A stretch of 64,000 nt of DNA from Cichorium intybus (GCA_023525715.1 CM042009.1:124431319-124495318), one strand, 5' to 3'; shown: positions 32,009 through 46,803, counted from the stretch's first letter. The notes: generated from the letters alone by a model not told the origin. Made by a program: numbers and translations.

Positions 32009-32659
32009 GGAATTAGTTTATAATACAAAACAAACATATAATGTTATAACAAATAAATAAATAAGGGTATTGTTGCCATGTTAGAAATCGGGAGTGTGAC
32101 AAAAAGAATTATATTTACAAGATTAATTTGGTGATTTGGTCCATGCCAAAGGGCCCAATAGACCATATATAACGGGTAAAAGACTTAGGCCGAAGGGTGT
32201 GTCGGACACACACTCGCGTCCTTGTTGAGATGGCGCCTAGAACGTGGCCAAACACCGCCCGTCCTCCGCGTCCCCGCGTCCTCCGTCCTCACACGTTCCT
32301 GGGAAGACAACCCAGGAACACGGTGTTCTCCTTTCCTATTGGTTCCCCTGGTTCTCTCTCTCCTACCTCAGCTTCTTCTCTTGCGTTCTTCCGGCGAGCA
32401 CACGCTTCGGCCTTAGTTTTAAGGTTGACGGGTATAGATGTCGTCTAATCTATAGGTATTGGTTTACATGTAAGCACTACATAGGATGCCATTTGCAATG
32501 TTATTGTATTCCTTTAGTAGGGGGTGGATATCATTTTATACCATTTGATTTTTTTAATTTTTTTAATATAACTTTTAAATTAAAAATACCATAACATTAA
32601 ACTTAAAAAAATTACATAAACACACTACATTAAAATTAAAAAAGGAAAAACTTCTCATG
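32007..32659. other. Probable non-autonomous transposon remnant
   Basis: A GC-richer block (32195-32420) starts with the perfect inverted repeat GTGTGTCGGACACAC and includes ttcctattgg plus a CT-rich run, like the block at 15754-15900. Several overlapping open frames exist, none with a recognised product. It ends near gggggtggatatcatt (about 32520), which recurs in similar form (gggggtggatgccatt) at about 32660 next to the Harbinger fragment. Confidence 0.3.
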
Positions 32660-33200
32660 AAGGGGGTGGATGCCATTTATCACTGAACGTAGGCTTATGC
32701 AAATATCATGGACCGTATATAATAACGAGACATCTACAAAAATCCCCAAGACTTTCACGTGTGATTTGCTCGGAAATTTGGAAATATTCATCCCATGAAT
32801 CTGATATAGAACCGTGAGCTAGTTGATGAACTGCGACTACACATTTTTTTTATGAAACTAAAACATTCTGCACCACTCGTGTTGGGACGCTGTTGTATGA
32901 ACTTGGACATGTTCGTCACATCAGTAAGAATACGTATAGACAAATGTCTCTCCATTCGAAATCGCCGAAGGAAAAGATAGCGTCTATAAACACAATTCTC
33001 GTTGAAATAATATGTTATAAGACAGTTGTGTGCAACCAAACGGTCTCTGAGCAACCTAACCCGCGTCCTCGGATGTGAACTTTTAGCTACATCGGCTTCT
33101 TCTTCTTCTAAAATATCGATAACCTTTTTCCGTCAAGTTTAGAATAGCCAACCCCACGTTAATCAACCAATCGTTTCTTCGAGATGGACCAACCATATTT
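32660..33200 (-). pseudogene. PIF/Harbinger transposase fragment
   Basis: On the minus strand the translation follows the N-terminal part of plant PIF/Harbinger nuclease-type transposases: EEADVAKSSHPR, then YYFNENCVYRRYLFLRRFRM, FIQQRPNTSG and an FSFIKK stretch. After a frameshift come DSWDEYFQISEQITRESL and the equivalent of the FCRCL...YGPWYLHKPT region. The catalytic DDE part is missing and stops and frameshifts are present, so it is dead. Confidence 0.7.
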
Positions 33201-33686
33201 TTGATTGTGTGAAATTGAGAGAATTTTGTAACGAGGTTGATATTAAATTATTTAAGGGTTGTGTGTATATTTATAGTTAGAAAAAAATTAAGTTTTATAT
33301 TTTCTCAATTTCTAGCCGTCAGGAATTAAATGGGGAATTAAAAGATTATTTTTTCAATATGAAGCTGTTGGAGAGGGAAAGACACAAGAGTGCCGTTGTA
33401 GCAATGTCGCTCACCCATGCCGTCATCACGAGGTGGTTGATGCCGACGATATCGTATGCCACCTCGAATGCCGACAGTAATAAGTATACCATACCGTGTT
33501 GCCCCGCAAAGTGCAATTACATACCTATCGGCTATGAGTACGATGCCACCATCCACTACATCCTAATCAAAATCAACAAAAAATACTCTAAAAAAAATAA
33601 ATAAATAAATCAAAAAACCATATTGTGTAAACAAAACAATATGGAAACATTGATGAAAAAATCGAAAACTTGAACATACTTTTGCT
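33201..33686. other. Stretch between Harbinger remnant and repeat, unassigned
   Basis: A GC-richer patch (33360-33560) may be the end of the Harbinger-derived element. No supported gene. Confidence 0.3.
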
Positions 33687-33688
33687 AC

Positions 33689-34013
33689 ATCATCTTTTAA
33701 CTATTTGGAATCTAAAAAGAATAAAAACGACACATTACCCAAAATCAAACCTAATTTCTAGTCCCAAAACCTAAGTTAATATTCAACGTTAAACCCAAAA
33801 GTAGAAATAACAAGTTATGAACCACAAATAAAAAGATTAAATCTATTTAAATCATCTTTTAACTATTTGGAATCTAAAAAGAATAAAAATGACACATTAC
33901 CCAAAATCAAACCTAATTTTCTAGTCCCAAAACCTAAGTTAACATTCAACTACAAACTCAAAAATAGAAATAACAAGTTATGAACCACAAATAAAAAAGT
34001 TAAATCTATTTAA
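33689..34013. repeat. Tandem duplication, period about 162 bp, 3' of ALDH
   Basis: Two adjacent copies of a unit starting catcttttaactatttggaa (33691 and 33853), differing by a few substitutions and one or two single-base indels. They lie about 210 bp downstream of the ALDH stop codon, so they may overlap its 3' untranslated region or terminator. Confidence 0.85.
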
Positions 34014-34225
34014 AAGTATAAACTTCCTCCATCTCTGTGTGTGTGTATGTGTTGAATATATATTAGACATGCCCATATGCGTTTCTTAAACACATACGAT
34101 CAAACATCATTCTCCATGCAAGGACTTGATTAGAAAAAGAGATCAAACACCATCTTTTTAACACTTGCATATACATCTCTACTTTTATGACAAACAAAGT
34201 AAACTAAAAGTATATTCAGATATTC

Positions 34226-37036
34226 TCAACCCTTGCTTTTCAAGCCTAATGCAATCAGCACAACTGAAAGATAATCGTATCTAAATCCAGACTTAAGTAA
34301 TTGCAACTTTTTATCATCCCATGGCGGATATCTGAACCATATATCTATAAAGAAGCTCCTTGTCACCACCACCTTCTCGTGACTGAAATTATCAAACGAG
34401 TATTTTCCATGGTATCTTCCAAACCCACTCCCTCCTACTCCACCAAATGGTAACGTATCCACTGCATACTACGTTTATTTAAATTTCAAACAAACGGTAA
34501 GATTGATATTATTAAATAAAGACATAAAATGGTGTCAAAGAGTTAGAATATTACTTGAAGGATGACATCGTTGAACATAATGCTTCCCGATGATGTCTCG
34601 GAAACCAATCTTTTATGGAGATTTTGGTCTTTTGTAAAGGCATATAAAGCAAGCGGTTTCGGCCTTTCCCTTATGAAGTCAATGCTTTCTTCAATTCTCT
34701 TCAACTACATCCAAAAGTTGCACTTATTACACTAATATATGTACAACATCCCCAAAAGTATTGATGACATTTGGTGCTCTTACGGTGATAATTGGAAGCA
34801 ATGGACCAAAGATTTCTTCGGTCATAATTGCAGCATCAAGAGGAGGATCCACCAATATTGTCGGCCCAATGAACCTACATAGCCAAATAATTTAATTGAA
34901 AGAAAAATACACACCAAAACTACATGAAAAACATAATTTATGTTCTAAGATATGCATTTTAATTGTTTTCCGTATCATAAAACGCCATAAAGATAGCTAC
35001 ATAGCAAAATTTAATGATGTTCCACCCCACCCTAAAAAAATAGAAATGGGTGACTTACAATCCCTCTTCATCTAACAAACCACCATAAACAATGGAAGAT
35101 TTGACCATCGGTTCATTTAGGAGACTCTTTAGTCTTGAAAATTGCTTCTTGTTAATGATCTTAGACATACTATGAGATCCATTTGGATCGTCTCCAAAAA
35201 ATTGCTTGATATATCTTTTCAATAATTCCACCTAAAATAATAATAACATTATACAAATTTATGGGAAATTTTTCAAGGAAACAACTCTACATGAATACAA
35301 ATATATATGGTATTTTACCAAATTTGACACGTTCTTTTTCTCAATGAGAATATAATCAACGCCTATACAAGCTTGCCCGGCGCAAGCTCCGAATTTCCCC
35401 CAAGCGATCCTTTTAGTTGCTATCTATAATTGGAGAGATTAATAAAAGTTATTGCGAATTAGTTAAAAACTTACAATAATCGATAAATGTTGTAGAGCTG
35501 TTATTGCGAATTACCTTTGCATCCCAAGAACTAGAAAATGAATCAACCACAGCTGGACATTTTCCACCCAACTCCAAAGTTACGGGAGTTAAATGTTGTG
35601 CAGCAGCGGACATTACAGCTCTACCCACTCGTACACTTCCTATGAATAAAAACAAATTTAATAAAATGAAAAATATAAACAAATGGTTAGTGTACATGTT
35701 GATTTTTGTAACGTTTAGTACAAATTTAATAGAATTTCAACTTTGGTCACTATTTTAAGGTTTGATATTGATTTTAGTCCCTAAATCTTTTTGATTTTGT
35801 TCATTATTTCAAGATCTCATATGGATTTTGGTTTCTTATTTCAAGGTTCTAGATGCACAAATTGATATGAAACTTTGAAATAATGGCTAGAAATGAAAAT
35901 GTTTCTAACTTTTGAGTAAACACTATAGTAACTAGAAAGTATGCGGACCATTTTGTAATTTATATTAGCATTAAAATGTCGAAAAATACCCTTTCATAAA
36001 TCAATTGTACTGTTAGAGTTTCAAACTGAATTGAATTTGAAAGAAGTTTGAACCTGTGAAGAAAATTTTGTCGAATTGATGTTGAAGAAGTCTTTCACCA
36101 ATATCTGATCCACCTTCAATAACTTTAACCGCAGTATAATCAAGATAATCACGAATTGTTTCTGCAAGGATTGAAGAACATGCAGGAGCCAACTCTGAAG
36201 GCTTTAGAATTACTACGTTCCCTGCAGCTAATGCCCCGATCATTGGTTCCAACGATAACCCTAGATTCAACCATACAGAATTGTATAAAAATCATATGAT
36301 GCACATGACAAGTTCGTTAGAAAGTATGATGGGTGTTTATGAAAAAAATTAAAGTTGGAGGGATGTTTTTGTACCAATTGGAAAGTTCCAAGATGAGATT
36401 ACGAGAACAACACCTAGAGGCTCAGGAACCAACTCTCCTCTGCTGGGGAATGCAGCCAGGGGTAATTTAGCCTGTTAACAATTTATTCACGGGGTACATT
36501 AAAATTTACCCTAGTACATATTCAATCATTGAGGATTCTACTTTTAGGTACATTTATGTAGATTTATTGCGATATGTACTAAAAACATGTGCCATAAGTT
36601 ACAAAAATGGTCCCTTGACTAGTTGACTGTATATCACGTTTCAATTCAAGTCCATAACTTTATAACATTCATTATGGTGAATGTTCTAAGATACAAAGCA
36701 ATATTTGAAAGAGTCCACGAACAAGATTTCTCGTAATGGAGTGGAGGATTATGCCAACACTTAAACCCGATTTTAGTAACACAATTCGTAACTTAAAGCA
36801 ACATTTATGTCTCTTGATTCTTTTTGTTATTCTCTTTTATTATTTATTTTTTATTTATAACCAATATCCTTATTTTTTTTTACACATAGTTGAATTAGTT
36901 ATACTTTCAATATATTAAAGATATTGAACATTAATGACGTTAGTTTATTTTTAAAGAAAATAGATATGTTTTATTATTTAATAATGAAACCGTAATGTTA
37001 CATACTATTTATGAATAATATATAGTTTAAATTTTA

Positions 37037-37126
<90 letters not shown>

Positions 37127-39897
37127 AAAAACAGTTGTATGAAGAAATATATAGTTAAAGAGAAAATAAGTTATGCAATACACATATATAAACCTTTAAA
37201 ATGTTTATAAAGTGCGCAATTCGTAGAAAATGTCTTTGTTCATGTGACATATTATGACATGTTTTCATATCATTAAAGCTATGTTTTGCAAATCAGCAAA
37301 AATAGTATATGTTAGCTTAAAAATAGATTGATAGTTGAAAAAATTAGCATTTAGCTGATAAAAAATGCGTTTGGTAAGTTAATAATAAGAATTTTTAATA
37401 TGACATAAAAATGTATATAGAAAAATGAGTATTTTTATAACGGTAAATTGCAAAAAAGACATTAAGTTTACACAAAATCTCGTTTTTGACACTGTGTTAT
37501 TATTATTATTATTTTACAATTAAGTCACTAAGTTTTCCAATTTTGACAATTTGGCCGGTCAACCAGGATGTGTACTGACGTGTCAGTTTTTGCTGACGTG
37601 GCGCTAGCATGACATGATGACTTGGCACAATGTCAAAACCAAAAAAAATATCAAATATAATGACTTAATTGCAAAAAAATACACTGTTAAAATGGTAAAA
37701 AAAAATTGTGACTTAATTGCAAAAAAAAAAACGAAAATAAATGTCAAAATCGAATTTTATGAAAACTGTGTTTTTTGTAACTTGTACACGGTGCATTAAA
37801 ACTTGTATATATTAAGAAAATTATTAATTTCTAAATATTTAAACAAAAAAGTATTTATTACCAATTTTAATTGAATTACGTTAACATAAAATATCAATAA
37901 GGGTTATAAACGTTTTGCTTATTAAAATGTGTACGAGTTAGCCGTTAAAAAAATAAAACTAACTAACAGATGTTTAAAAACTGACAACAAACAACAATGA
38001 TGCATTTTAGGTTAATTCTCATTTTAGATAATTACTTTCGTCATTCGGTGTAAAATAACAAAATACTTTTAATTTTTTTTTTGCTTATTAATAATTATTT
38101 CTGTATTTAGTGATAGTTTATCACAAATTAATGATAACTTGATTTTAGAATTAAGTCACTACATTTAACATTTTTGACATTGTGTTTCTTTTTTTTCAAT
38201 AAAGTCACTACATTTTATTTTTTTGTGATTTTGACACTGTATGTTTTTTTGCAATTAAGTCATTACATTTTATATTTTGTTTTTCAATTTTTAACATTGT
38301 GCCAAACATCATGTCATGTCAGTGACACGTCAACAAAAACTGACATATAATCATGTCACGTCAGCAAGTAAGATGGTTGACCGGTCAAATCAAAATTGTA
38401 ACAAATTGAAAAACGTAATGACTTAATTGTAATAAAAAAATAATAATACAGTGTCAAAACCGAGATTTTGTATAAACATAGTTTTTTTTTACGGTTTGCC
38501 TCTTTTATAATTAAGATTTATTTGAAAATATTATTTAAAAAAACTTCATAAACTCATTAAAGCATTGATCTAAACAGTTTTTCAAAAAACTATTCTATAA
38601 ATTATTATTTGCCTTTTCATATAACAATCTAAAAATAATCGAAAATTAAATTAGTTAGTGATACATCTAACGTTGTCTCAATGAGACAAAAAATCATGGA
38701 TGCTCGTATTACTAATTAATGAGACATCACATGCATGATTATATCGGACCTACACACATGGTTTGGCGTGTATATCTTATCAAGAAAAATATGTTACAAG
38801 GATCCTATCATAAAACAAAGCAGGTTTCAATGAAAATCATTGATGTGGGTTTCTCTTTCAAATAATCACATGTTACATGTATGCATGTATACAATTTATT
38901 ATTATCAACCAATTTATTTACTTCGATAAAACGTACAATACATGTTACAACCTTCATTATTTTGATTTGTAAATATTGCTACCTGAACGTACGTATACAA
39001 AAGTAATTTATTCGAACTCAACTTCGGGTACTCTATTGCGGTTTCTTGGTCGGAAAACAGTTAAACTTAACTGATTTATAAAAAATAATAGTTTATATTC
39101 ATATACCTTAAAAGCTAAATGTACCAAAGTTGGAACGTAGTACATAGTGTAGGGTCCAGTTGTGTAACATTGACGTAAAGCTAAACTGATATGAAATTTA
39201 CCGATTTAGCAGCCATCCATTGCTTTAAATTTTCCAGAGCATAATTTATAGATTTCACCACTGTCCCAATCTGCATAAATTCGTTGCATTATTTAGAATT
39301 TTAGATCTTTTTATTCACAGTGAACACACATACATTTACACACACTAAGTGTGTATATGGATTATTGTTCAAGAGTGATTATTCAAGATAATCGATGAAA
39401 CAAAGCTGATCATCGACAAGGATGCAAAGCTATCAAACTAATTACAATTCCTGATTTTCTGGATCACATGAAGTAAACAACAAATCATATTTAGTGAAGC
39501 ATATACGCATATAATGATATAAATGAATATTATCAAACTATTCATGGCTTTAAAGTTTAAACAACTGATTCTGATTTGCAATGAATTGAACTCAGAAACT
39601 CTGAAACAATTTGTTTCTACGACTCATATGAATCACTTTCTATGAGAATTTGAAGCTGAAATACTCGGTTATCATTCAAACGAAAAAGGTATATGTGAAA
39701 ATTACCTCATCTCTATAGGCTTCGACATGATGCTTGCCTAGATCTTGTTTAAGAGCCATGGAAATGTCATTTTCTCTATCTTCAAGGATATGGAGTAATC
39801 CTTGAAGCTGCGAAATTCTCCATGATGATTCTTTTGTTTTCCCAGAACGGAAAGTTTCCCTTAATTCCTTCAAATCTGATTCCAGGTGGCTTTGCAT
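34226..39897 (-). CDS. ALDH3F1: Aldehyde dehydrogenase family 3 (ALDH3F1-like), complete
   Basis: Ten exons with GT-AG borders and matching phases: 39706-39897, 39202-39270, 36375-36471, 36054-36260, 35515-35639, 35319-35423, 35059-35231, 34784-34874, 34555-34704, 34226-34468. Together they give 483 codons plus stop, the usual ALDH3 length. The enzyme oxidises aldehydes to acids with NAD(P)+. Visible signatures: SSWNFPI with Asn116, FFTGS at 186-190, LELGGKC with general base Glu211, GQACIGVDY with nucleophile Cys249, EEIFGP at 342-347, LPFGGVGGSG from 409. No N-terminal targeting peptide is evident; the C-terminus is hydrophobic (LSVVLIALGL), which could favour membrane contact as in some family members. 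I see no stop or frameshift. Intron 2 (2730 bp) holds a TA tract and a TIR element. The F1 subgroup is judged from overall resemblance (HGKYSFDNFSHEK, RYPPW). Confidence 0.93.
37039..37122. repeat. (TA)n in ALDH intron 2
   Basis: An 84-bp TA tract inside intron 2 of the complete ALDH gene. It is absent from the matching intron of copy A. Confidence 0.95.
37441..38501. mobile_element. Mutator-like TIR element in ALDH intron 2
   Basis: Long inverted repeats of roughly 240 bp at each end: the left begins cggtaaattgcaaaaaa, the right reversed begins aggcaaaccgtaaaaaa, and both continue through ttttgacactgt, caattaagtca and ttgaccggtca-type motifs. The flanks tttttataa (37432-37440) and cttttataa (38502-38510) agree at 8 of 9 bases, as expected for a 9-bp Mutator-type target duplication. 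No transposase is encoded. A relative lies at 59635-60413. Confidence 0.8.
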
Positions 39898-39963
39898 ATT
39901 GGAGGATTCGTTTTAGTATAGTATCAAAGTTGATGGACCAAGGATCGAGGCTCATGGCACTGT

Positions 39964-39971
39964 AATTTATA
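39964..39971 (-). promoter_or_regulatory. Putative TATA box of the complete ALDH gene
   Basis: TATAAATT on the minus strand lies 66 bp before the ATG, implying a short leader of about 35 bases. The motif and spacing are conserved in copy A (2798-2805). Confidence 0.5.
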
Positions 39972-40239
39972 GAAAGAAGGTGGAATTGAATATCCGGGGA
40001 AACTTCAAGACTACACAACTACCAAATTCAAGCGTTTTGGACCCCTTACTTGGGTGATGTCATGTTTGTTGTTTGTTTAGCATCCAACTATAAAATTTAA
40101 AGGGAAACAAATCTGATTACATATACAATTACATGGAAAACTTATAGTAATTATCTACCCCCTAAACTCTTATTCAAATAAAACTTAAAAGGTTAATTTC
40201 GAAATATAAAAACATATTTTACTCTCATTCCCATCAAAA

Positions 40240-40420
40240 CACTACTAGAAAAAAAAACCTTTAATGATACATGAACTATGACACATATTAATTAGATGAC
40301 ACACAAAATTGTGTGTCATAAAAAAATGTCGATCTATTTTAAAATCTGAAGAATTTATGACACACATAATTATTTGTCGTAAACTTATGTCATATTTTAA
40401 AATATTTACGACATTCAATA
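40240..40420 (+). mobile_element. CACTA-type transposon end
   Basis: Begins CACTACTAGAAAAAA, the classic end of plant CACTA (En/Spm) elements. Subterminal repeats in both orientations follow, including the perfect palindrome arms ATGACACAC and GTGTGTCAT around AAAATT (40296-40319). The opposite end was not found, so this is a fragment or a truncated MITE. Confidence 0.6.
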
Positions 40421-40598
40421 TCCTAATAAAATAGGTACCATATTTTATATATCATCAATATCCTAATAAAATATACATGTTACGTTCCCTTGTTTGAGAT
40501 TTGAAAATATATGTAAATAACCATATTTTATATATATATTTTTACATATTACCAATATCCTAATAAAATATGTAAATAACCATAAAAAATCATATTAC

Positions 40599-40779
40599 GT
40601 TGTTTTACAAGATTTTTGAACGACTTAGACTGAATTATGACCGTCTAGACGGATTTTGACTGCCAAGATTTGACCAGCAAAACTGGTTTTTGACCGTCTA
40701 GATTTGACCGATTTTGACAGAGACTGACAACATGACGATTACCACTAATCGGCTACCTAGATCGACTTTTACAACACTG
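40599..40779 (-). mobile_element. Short relative of the hAT elements A and B
   Basis: Reversed, the right border reads CAGTGTTGTAAAAGTCGATC, the left end of hAT copies A and B, followed by GGTCAAA-type subterminal repeats. The other end is degenerate. Flanking attacgtt and attacgat are only a partial 8-bp match, so the left limit is uncertain. Confidence 0.4.
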
Positions 40780-41726
<947 letters not shown>

Positions 41727-41913
41727 AAAATAGAGGCCTATTGTAACTATTTTAAATATACAAAAAATCGATACACGTTTAAATACTATCTCAATAGCCT
41801 CTATTCGTAAGTTGTATGCGAAAATAAAAATATATTTTTGTTTTTATTTTTAATTATTATAATGTTTTATCATCAATTTATATATGCATCATTTACAATC
41901 ATATCATCTCAAT

Positions 41914-42392
<479 letters not shown>

Positions 42393-42400
42393 ATCTCAAT

Positions 42401-44520
42401 TTTACATATTGAATATTGCATGCAGATAAAACTTAATATAACTTTTATTTAATATTATTATTATTAATTGTTATATTTATTTAATTTTAATAGAACTTAT
42501 ATGGGCGTTTTTTTAATTTCGGTCATGATTTTTGTTTTCAAATATCAATCATTTTTTCTAGGAAAACATAATGTATTTTTTAAATTTGCCTTATTGATAA
42601 CTATTATTATATTTAATTTATTAAAAAATTAGTTGTTGGAAAAAGTTATGAAAATATATCTTGTTATATTATTTTGTTAATTTAGCATTTTAATTTAGGG
42701 TTTACATTCAACATTACTTTGGTTAATCAATTTAATAGATACTTTAAATATTAATTAAATAAATGATCATTTGACTAATTTTTATTTTGATCATTATGAC
42801 TATTTCAATTATTACTGTTGTTTTCAAGGCAACTTAATATATTTTTTTAATTGCGTTATTTATAACTATTATTATTTTTAATTAATAAAACCACTATCAT
42901 TTATATAGATTTTAATTATTATAAAATAGTTTTGGTCAACAATTTATTAGTTTGACATTTTAATTTTTATGTTTTACGTATAACATTCTATTTGAAATTT
43001 TTAACTATTTGAAAAGTAGTCTTCGGACAATTGTTTCATGTTTATTCAGCATTTCGATTTACATTTTGAATTTAGCATAACTTTTAGATCAAATATGTTA
43101 GATTAATAATTATAATGTGGTGGCATAAATAATACAATGTTTTACATACAATTTAAACCAATAAATTAAGTATGTTAAATTGAATGCTGAAAATTTGATA
43201 AGTAATTGAAATGTGAATCATCATTTTTAAGACAACCTAATTTTTTTGTTAATTAATTAAAAACCACTTATTTGAAAAATAAATTAAACTATAATAACAA
43301 ATAGTTTTTGATATTATTATTTAATTTGACTTGTCCTTCTATATTATATTGATAATTCAAAAATACATCATTAATATTATAATATTTTAAATCTAATAGC
43401 ATTTTTTGATTAAGAAATTAAATATATTAGATTGGAAGTTGAAGACTTAATTGGGGGTTTCAAATACATATGGTGCAAGGAAAAACGTTTCTTTTATAAT
43501 AGATAATGGATAATAGATTTTCACTACAATAGAGTTCCAATATTTGCTTCAAATGTTGATATGAAACTTTTAACATAAGCTTTCGGTGAAAATAATCTTT
43601 TAAAAGTTATTAAATTAAATGAATAGTGGTCATTATAAAAATTTTTGAAAGTATGAATGGTTTAATGGAACAAAAAAAATATATAGTGGAGAATTTTGGT
43701 CAAACTACACTGACTTTTCTGTTATTAACACTATATTATAAGCTAAATTTATTATTTAATTATTGGGTCTTCTTAAGTATTACATTGACTTTATTATTTA
43801 ATTATGACATTATTTTTATATAAATACTTCTTTATTTTTTTCCAATTAATCATTTGCACTATTTTTAATACTATTTCAATATTTTATTTAGGAGTTATTG
43901 TGTTTTGTCTCATATTACATTGACTTTATTATTTAATTATGACATTATTTTTATATAAACATTTCTTTATTTTTTTCCAATTAATCATTTGCACTATTTT
44001 TAATACTATTTCAATATTTTATTTAGGAGTTATTGTGTTTTGTCTCATAAAATAAATAGAGCAATAAATATATAAAATTTATTGTTGATTATTGTAAAGA
44101 AATATATTCGGAACTAATCATCTCTAATCTCATGTTTTCTTAATTTTTAATTCAACATAACGAAATACGAGACACAAATTAGCAAAAACTAATCCTTTAT
44201 ATTTACAGAAAAAATAAAATAAAAAATTGAGTAGATTTGAGTTGCTTATAGAATACTAGATGCGCCTTATACATACTTTGTCATCCAGTAGTTATTGTCC
44301 TTGATCGTTTAGTGACAATAACGAAACCTAAAGAACATGCCACATTTTGCACTCAAGTCATTAAATCTTCACAAGATCTAAACGATAAATACATGTTTTG
44401 ATTATATGCATGTGAAATATAAGATTATATATTATATTTTCTCAGTAGAAAATTTTGAAATACTCACCATTGATCTTCGTTCCACCTTGAATTGCGAATT
44501 CACCATAGCTCCACCTCGCT
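42401..44520. other. Very AT-rich intergenic stretch
   Basis: No gene or transposon structure supported. It holds the tandem duplication listed at 43778-44048. The right end may include an unrecognised 3' LTR of the neighbouring copia element. Confidence 0.4.
43778..44048. repeat. Tandem duplication, period 135 bp
   Basis: Two adjacent copies beginning tattacattgactttatta (43778 and 43913) and ending gttattgtgttttgtctcat, almost identical, so the duplication is recent. Confidence 0.9.
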
Positions 44521-44579
44521 CAAGAAACCAAAAATCTTCCTCTTGTCTCCTGCCAGCTTGCCCCTTAGGGACTTACCTC

Positions 44580-45483
44580 CTGTGAACATCTACCAAGTTC
44601 AAGCACAGTTCGAACTTCTCTTTGGGTAACGATTTCGTCAACATATATGTTGGATTCACCTTGGTATCAATCTTCAAGATAGAGAACTTCTCTTCTTCAA
44701 CATGTCACGAATGAAATTCAACCGGATATCAATATGCTTCGTCCTTTCATGATAAACCAGATTCTTTGCTAGAAACAAAGCACTTTCATTATCACGGTTC
44801 AAGACAGGCTTCTCCGCTTTTAACCCCAGACTCTCCACTAAACCATGTAACCGGATACACTCCTTTATACCTTTAGTCATTGACATGTATTCTGATTTAG
44901 TTGTAGACAAGACAACTGTAGGTTGTAAAGTTGACTTCCACCTGACATCACATCCAAACAGAGTGAAAATATAACAAGTGAACGATCTCATTTTCACCAA
45001 GTCACCACCATGGTCTGAGTCCGCATATCCAACCAAGTCACTATGGGTATTAGCACCATAGACCAGACAAATATCCTTAGTCCCCTTCAAGTATCACAGG
45101 ATCCACTTGACCGCTTCCCAGTGAGCTTTCCCAGGATTACTCATAAACCTACTAACCACATTAACTACATGTGCTAAATCGGGTCTAGTACAAACCATAG
45201 CATACATAAGACTTCCAATTGCACTTGAGTATGGAACTCTGCTCATACGGTATTTTTCTTTATCATTAGTTGGTATAGTACTTCTGTTTAATTTAAAGTG
45301 TGCTACCAAAGGAGTTCCAACTGGTTTTAACTGATCCATATTGAAAGACTGCAAGACTTTCTCAATATTTCTCTGCTGAGAAACATAAAACAACCCTGCT
45401 TTCCTGGAGATACATTGTTTCCATTGTGACTTGGTCGTCAAAAGGGGCACTACTAGTGTTGTGTACTTTTCATTGGAGCACAC
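44580..45483 (-). pseudogene. Copia reverse transcriptase end and RNase H
   Basis: 45094-45483 carries the connection segment (RKAGLFYVSQQRNIEKVLQS, SRVPYSSAIGSLMYAMVCTR). 44674-45090 carries RNase H (GYADSDHGG, VVLSTTKSEYM, TKHIDIRLNFIRD). A frameshift follows, then the copia tail (NPTYMLTKSLP) to a stop near 44580. The two main blocks are out of frame with each other. Confidence 0.88.
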
Positions 45484-46088
45484 CTTTCGCTAGGAAGGGA
45501 TCAGTTACGAGTACGAAATGCTTTTCACATACAAGTCGGATAGCGCGATAAGGCAGTTACACTCCTCCGCCTGGCATTCCAGTTCAAATACCCTTAGACT
45601 TACTTTTATGTAAAAAAATGAAATAATATATATATTATTATATTTCTTATTTTATTCTATTATTATCCCCCATGGATAAATTAAGAGACTCGCTCCCAGA
45701 TTCTTTAAAGGGTAAGTTGATTCTAGATTCTTTACTATAAAGGGTAAGTTGATTCTAGATTCTTTCGGCGGGCTTCCTCGTCTATCTGATTATAGCCTTT
45801 TTTACACATATAAAAGATAGGCAGGCCCTGGAGAGGCTAGCTATTCAACATAAAGTAAATATTAAATTTGAGTATTCGTGGAAAGGGGTTTTCTTGGATA
45901 TCAATCATCCGGCTGAGAATATACTGGGAAACCATCCGAAAGATCATATAAGTCCGAAAGATAGTGTCAGTCCAAATTCAAGAAAGAAAGAGTAGAATTG
46001 GAAGTCAAGTAAGAAGGAAGGAGGCTAGTCCCCGAAAATGCTCCGCGCCTATGTGAAAGATCCATTGACACACGAAGGTAGAAGTCAG
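45484..46088. other. Foreign block inside the copia reverse transcriptase
   Basis: The reverse transcriptase breaks at MKDLGAA (46088) and resumes near 45483. The 605 bp between has no copia homology, is of more balanced base composition than its surroundings, and holds a near-direct repeat (gggtaagttgattctagatt at about 45710 and 45749). Its style recalls plant mitochondrial intergenic DNA, so a nuclear insertion of organelle DNA is my best guess, but I cannot identify a gene in it. Confidence 0.4.
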
Positions 46089-46803
46089 GTTGCTGCACCC
46101 AAATCCTTCATTTCAAACTCACTTTCCAAGAGCTTCTTCAAGTTATCAATTTCAGCCATCTCGTTGGCCGCAATGAGCATATCATCAACATATAGCAACA
46201 GATAAACAAAGGACCCTTTGGACAACTGATTCAAGTAGACACACTTATCAAAGTGATTTCGAATGTAGCCATGAGAAGTCATAAATGAATCAAATCTCTT
46301 GTACCACTGTCTAGGAGACTACTTCAAACCATAAAGAGATTTCTTCAACAGACACACATGATCTTTATTAGAACCCTGAAAAACCTTCAGGCTATGGCAT
46401 ATATATCTTCTCCTCCAAGCTTCAATGAAGAAATGCAATTTTGACATCTAGCCGCTTAAGATCTAGATTAAATGCACTCACCATAGCCAAAAGAACCCGA
46501 ATTGACTTATGCTTCACGACCGTTGAGAAAACCTCATGATAGTCGATTCCTTCTTTTTGAGAAAATCCCTTCGCCACCAACCGTGCCTGAACCTTACGGG
46601 TTAAACTCTTGGAATTCCTACTTTCTTCTTAAAGACCCATTTGCATCCAACTAGTTTTGCTCCTTTCAGTAATGGAACAAGATCTCACGTTTCATTTTTC
46701 TCAAGAGATTGCATGTCTTCATTCATCGCTATCTCCTCTATGTAAGACCGAGGCTCATTGGTACCAATGTTTTCACCAACAGCTAGTGCATATGCAACAG
46801 AAC
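46089..46803 (-). pseudogene. Copia reverse transcriptase, N-terminal part
   Basis: 46085-46282 reads GYIRNHFDKCVYL and the catalytic YLLLYVDDMLIAA box. Upstream, in broken frames, are LDLKRLDVKIAFLHG near 46450, VGCKWVFKKK near 46640 and EPRSYIEEIAMNEDM near 46730. Several stops. The upstream part continues across Gypsy-2 at 55352. Confidence 0.85.

Noticed and set aside
32197..32594. Three overlapping open frames rich in Arg, Pro and Ser
   Set aside because: Probably incidental in a GC-richer transposon end; no family recognised.
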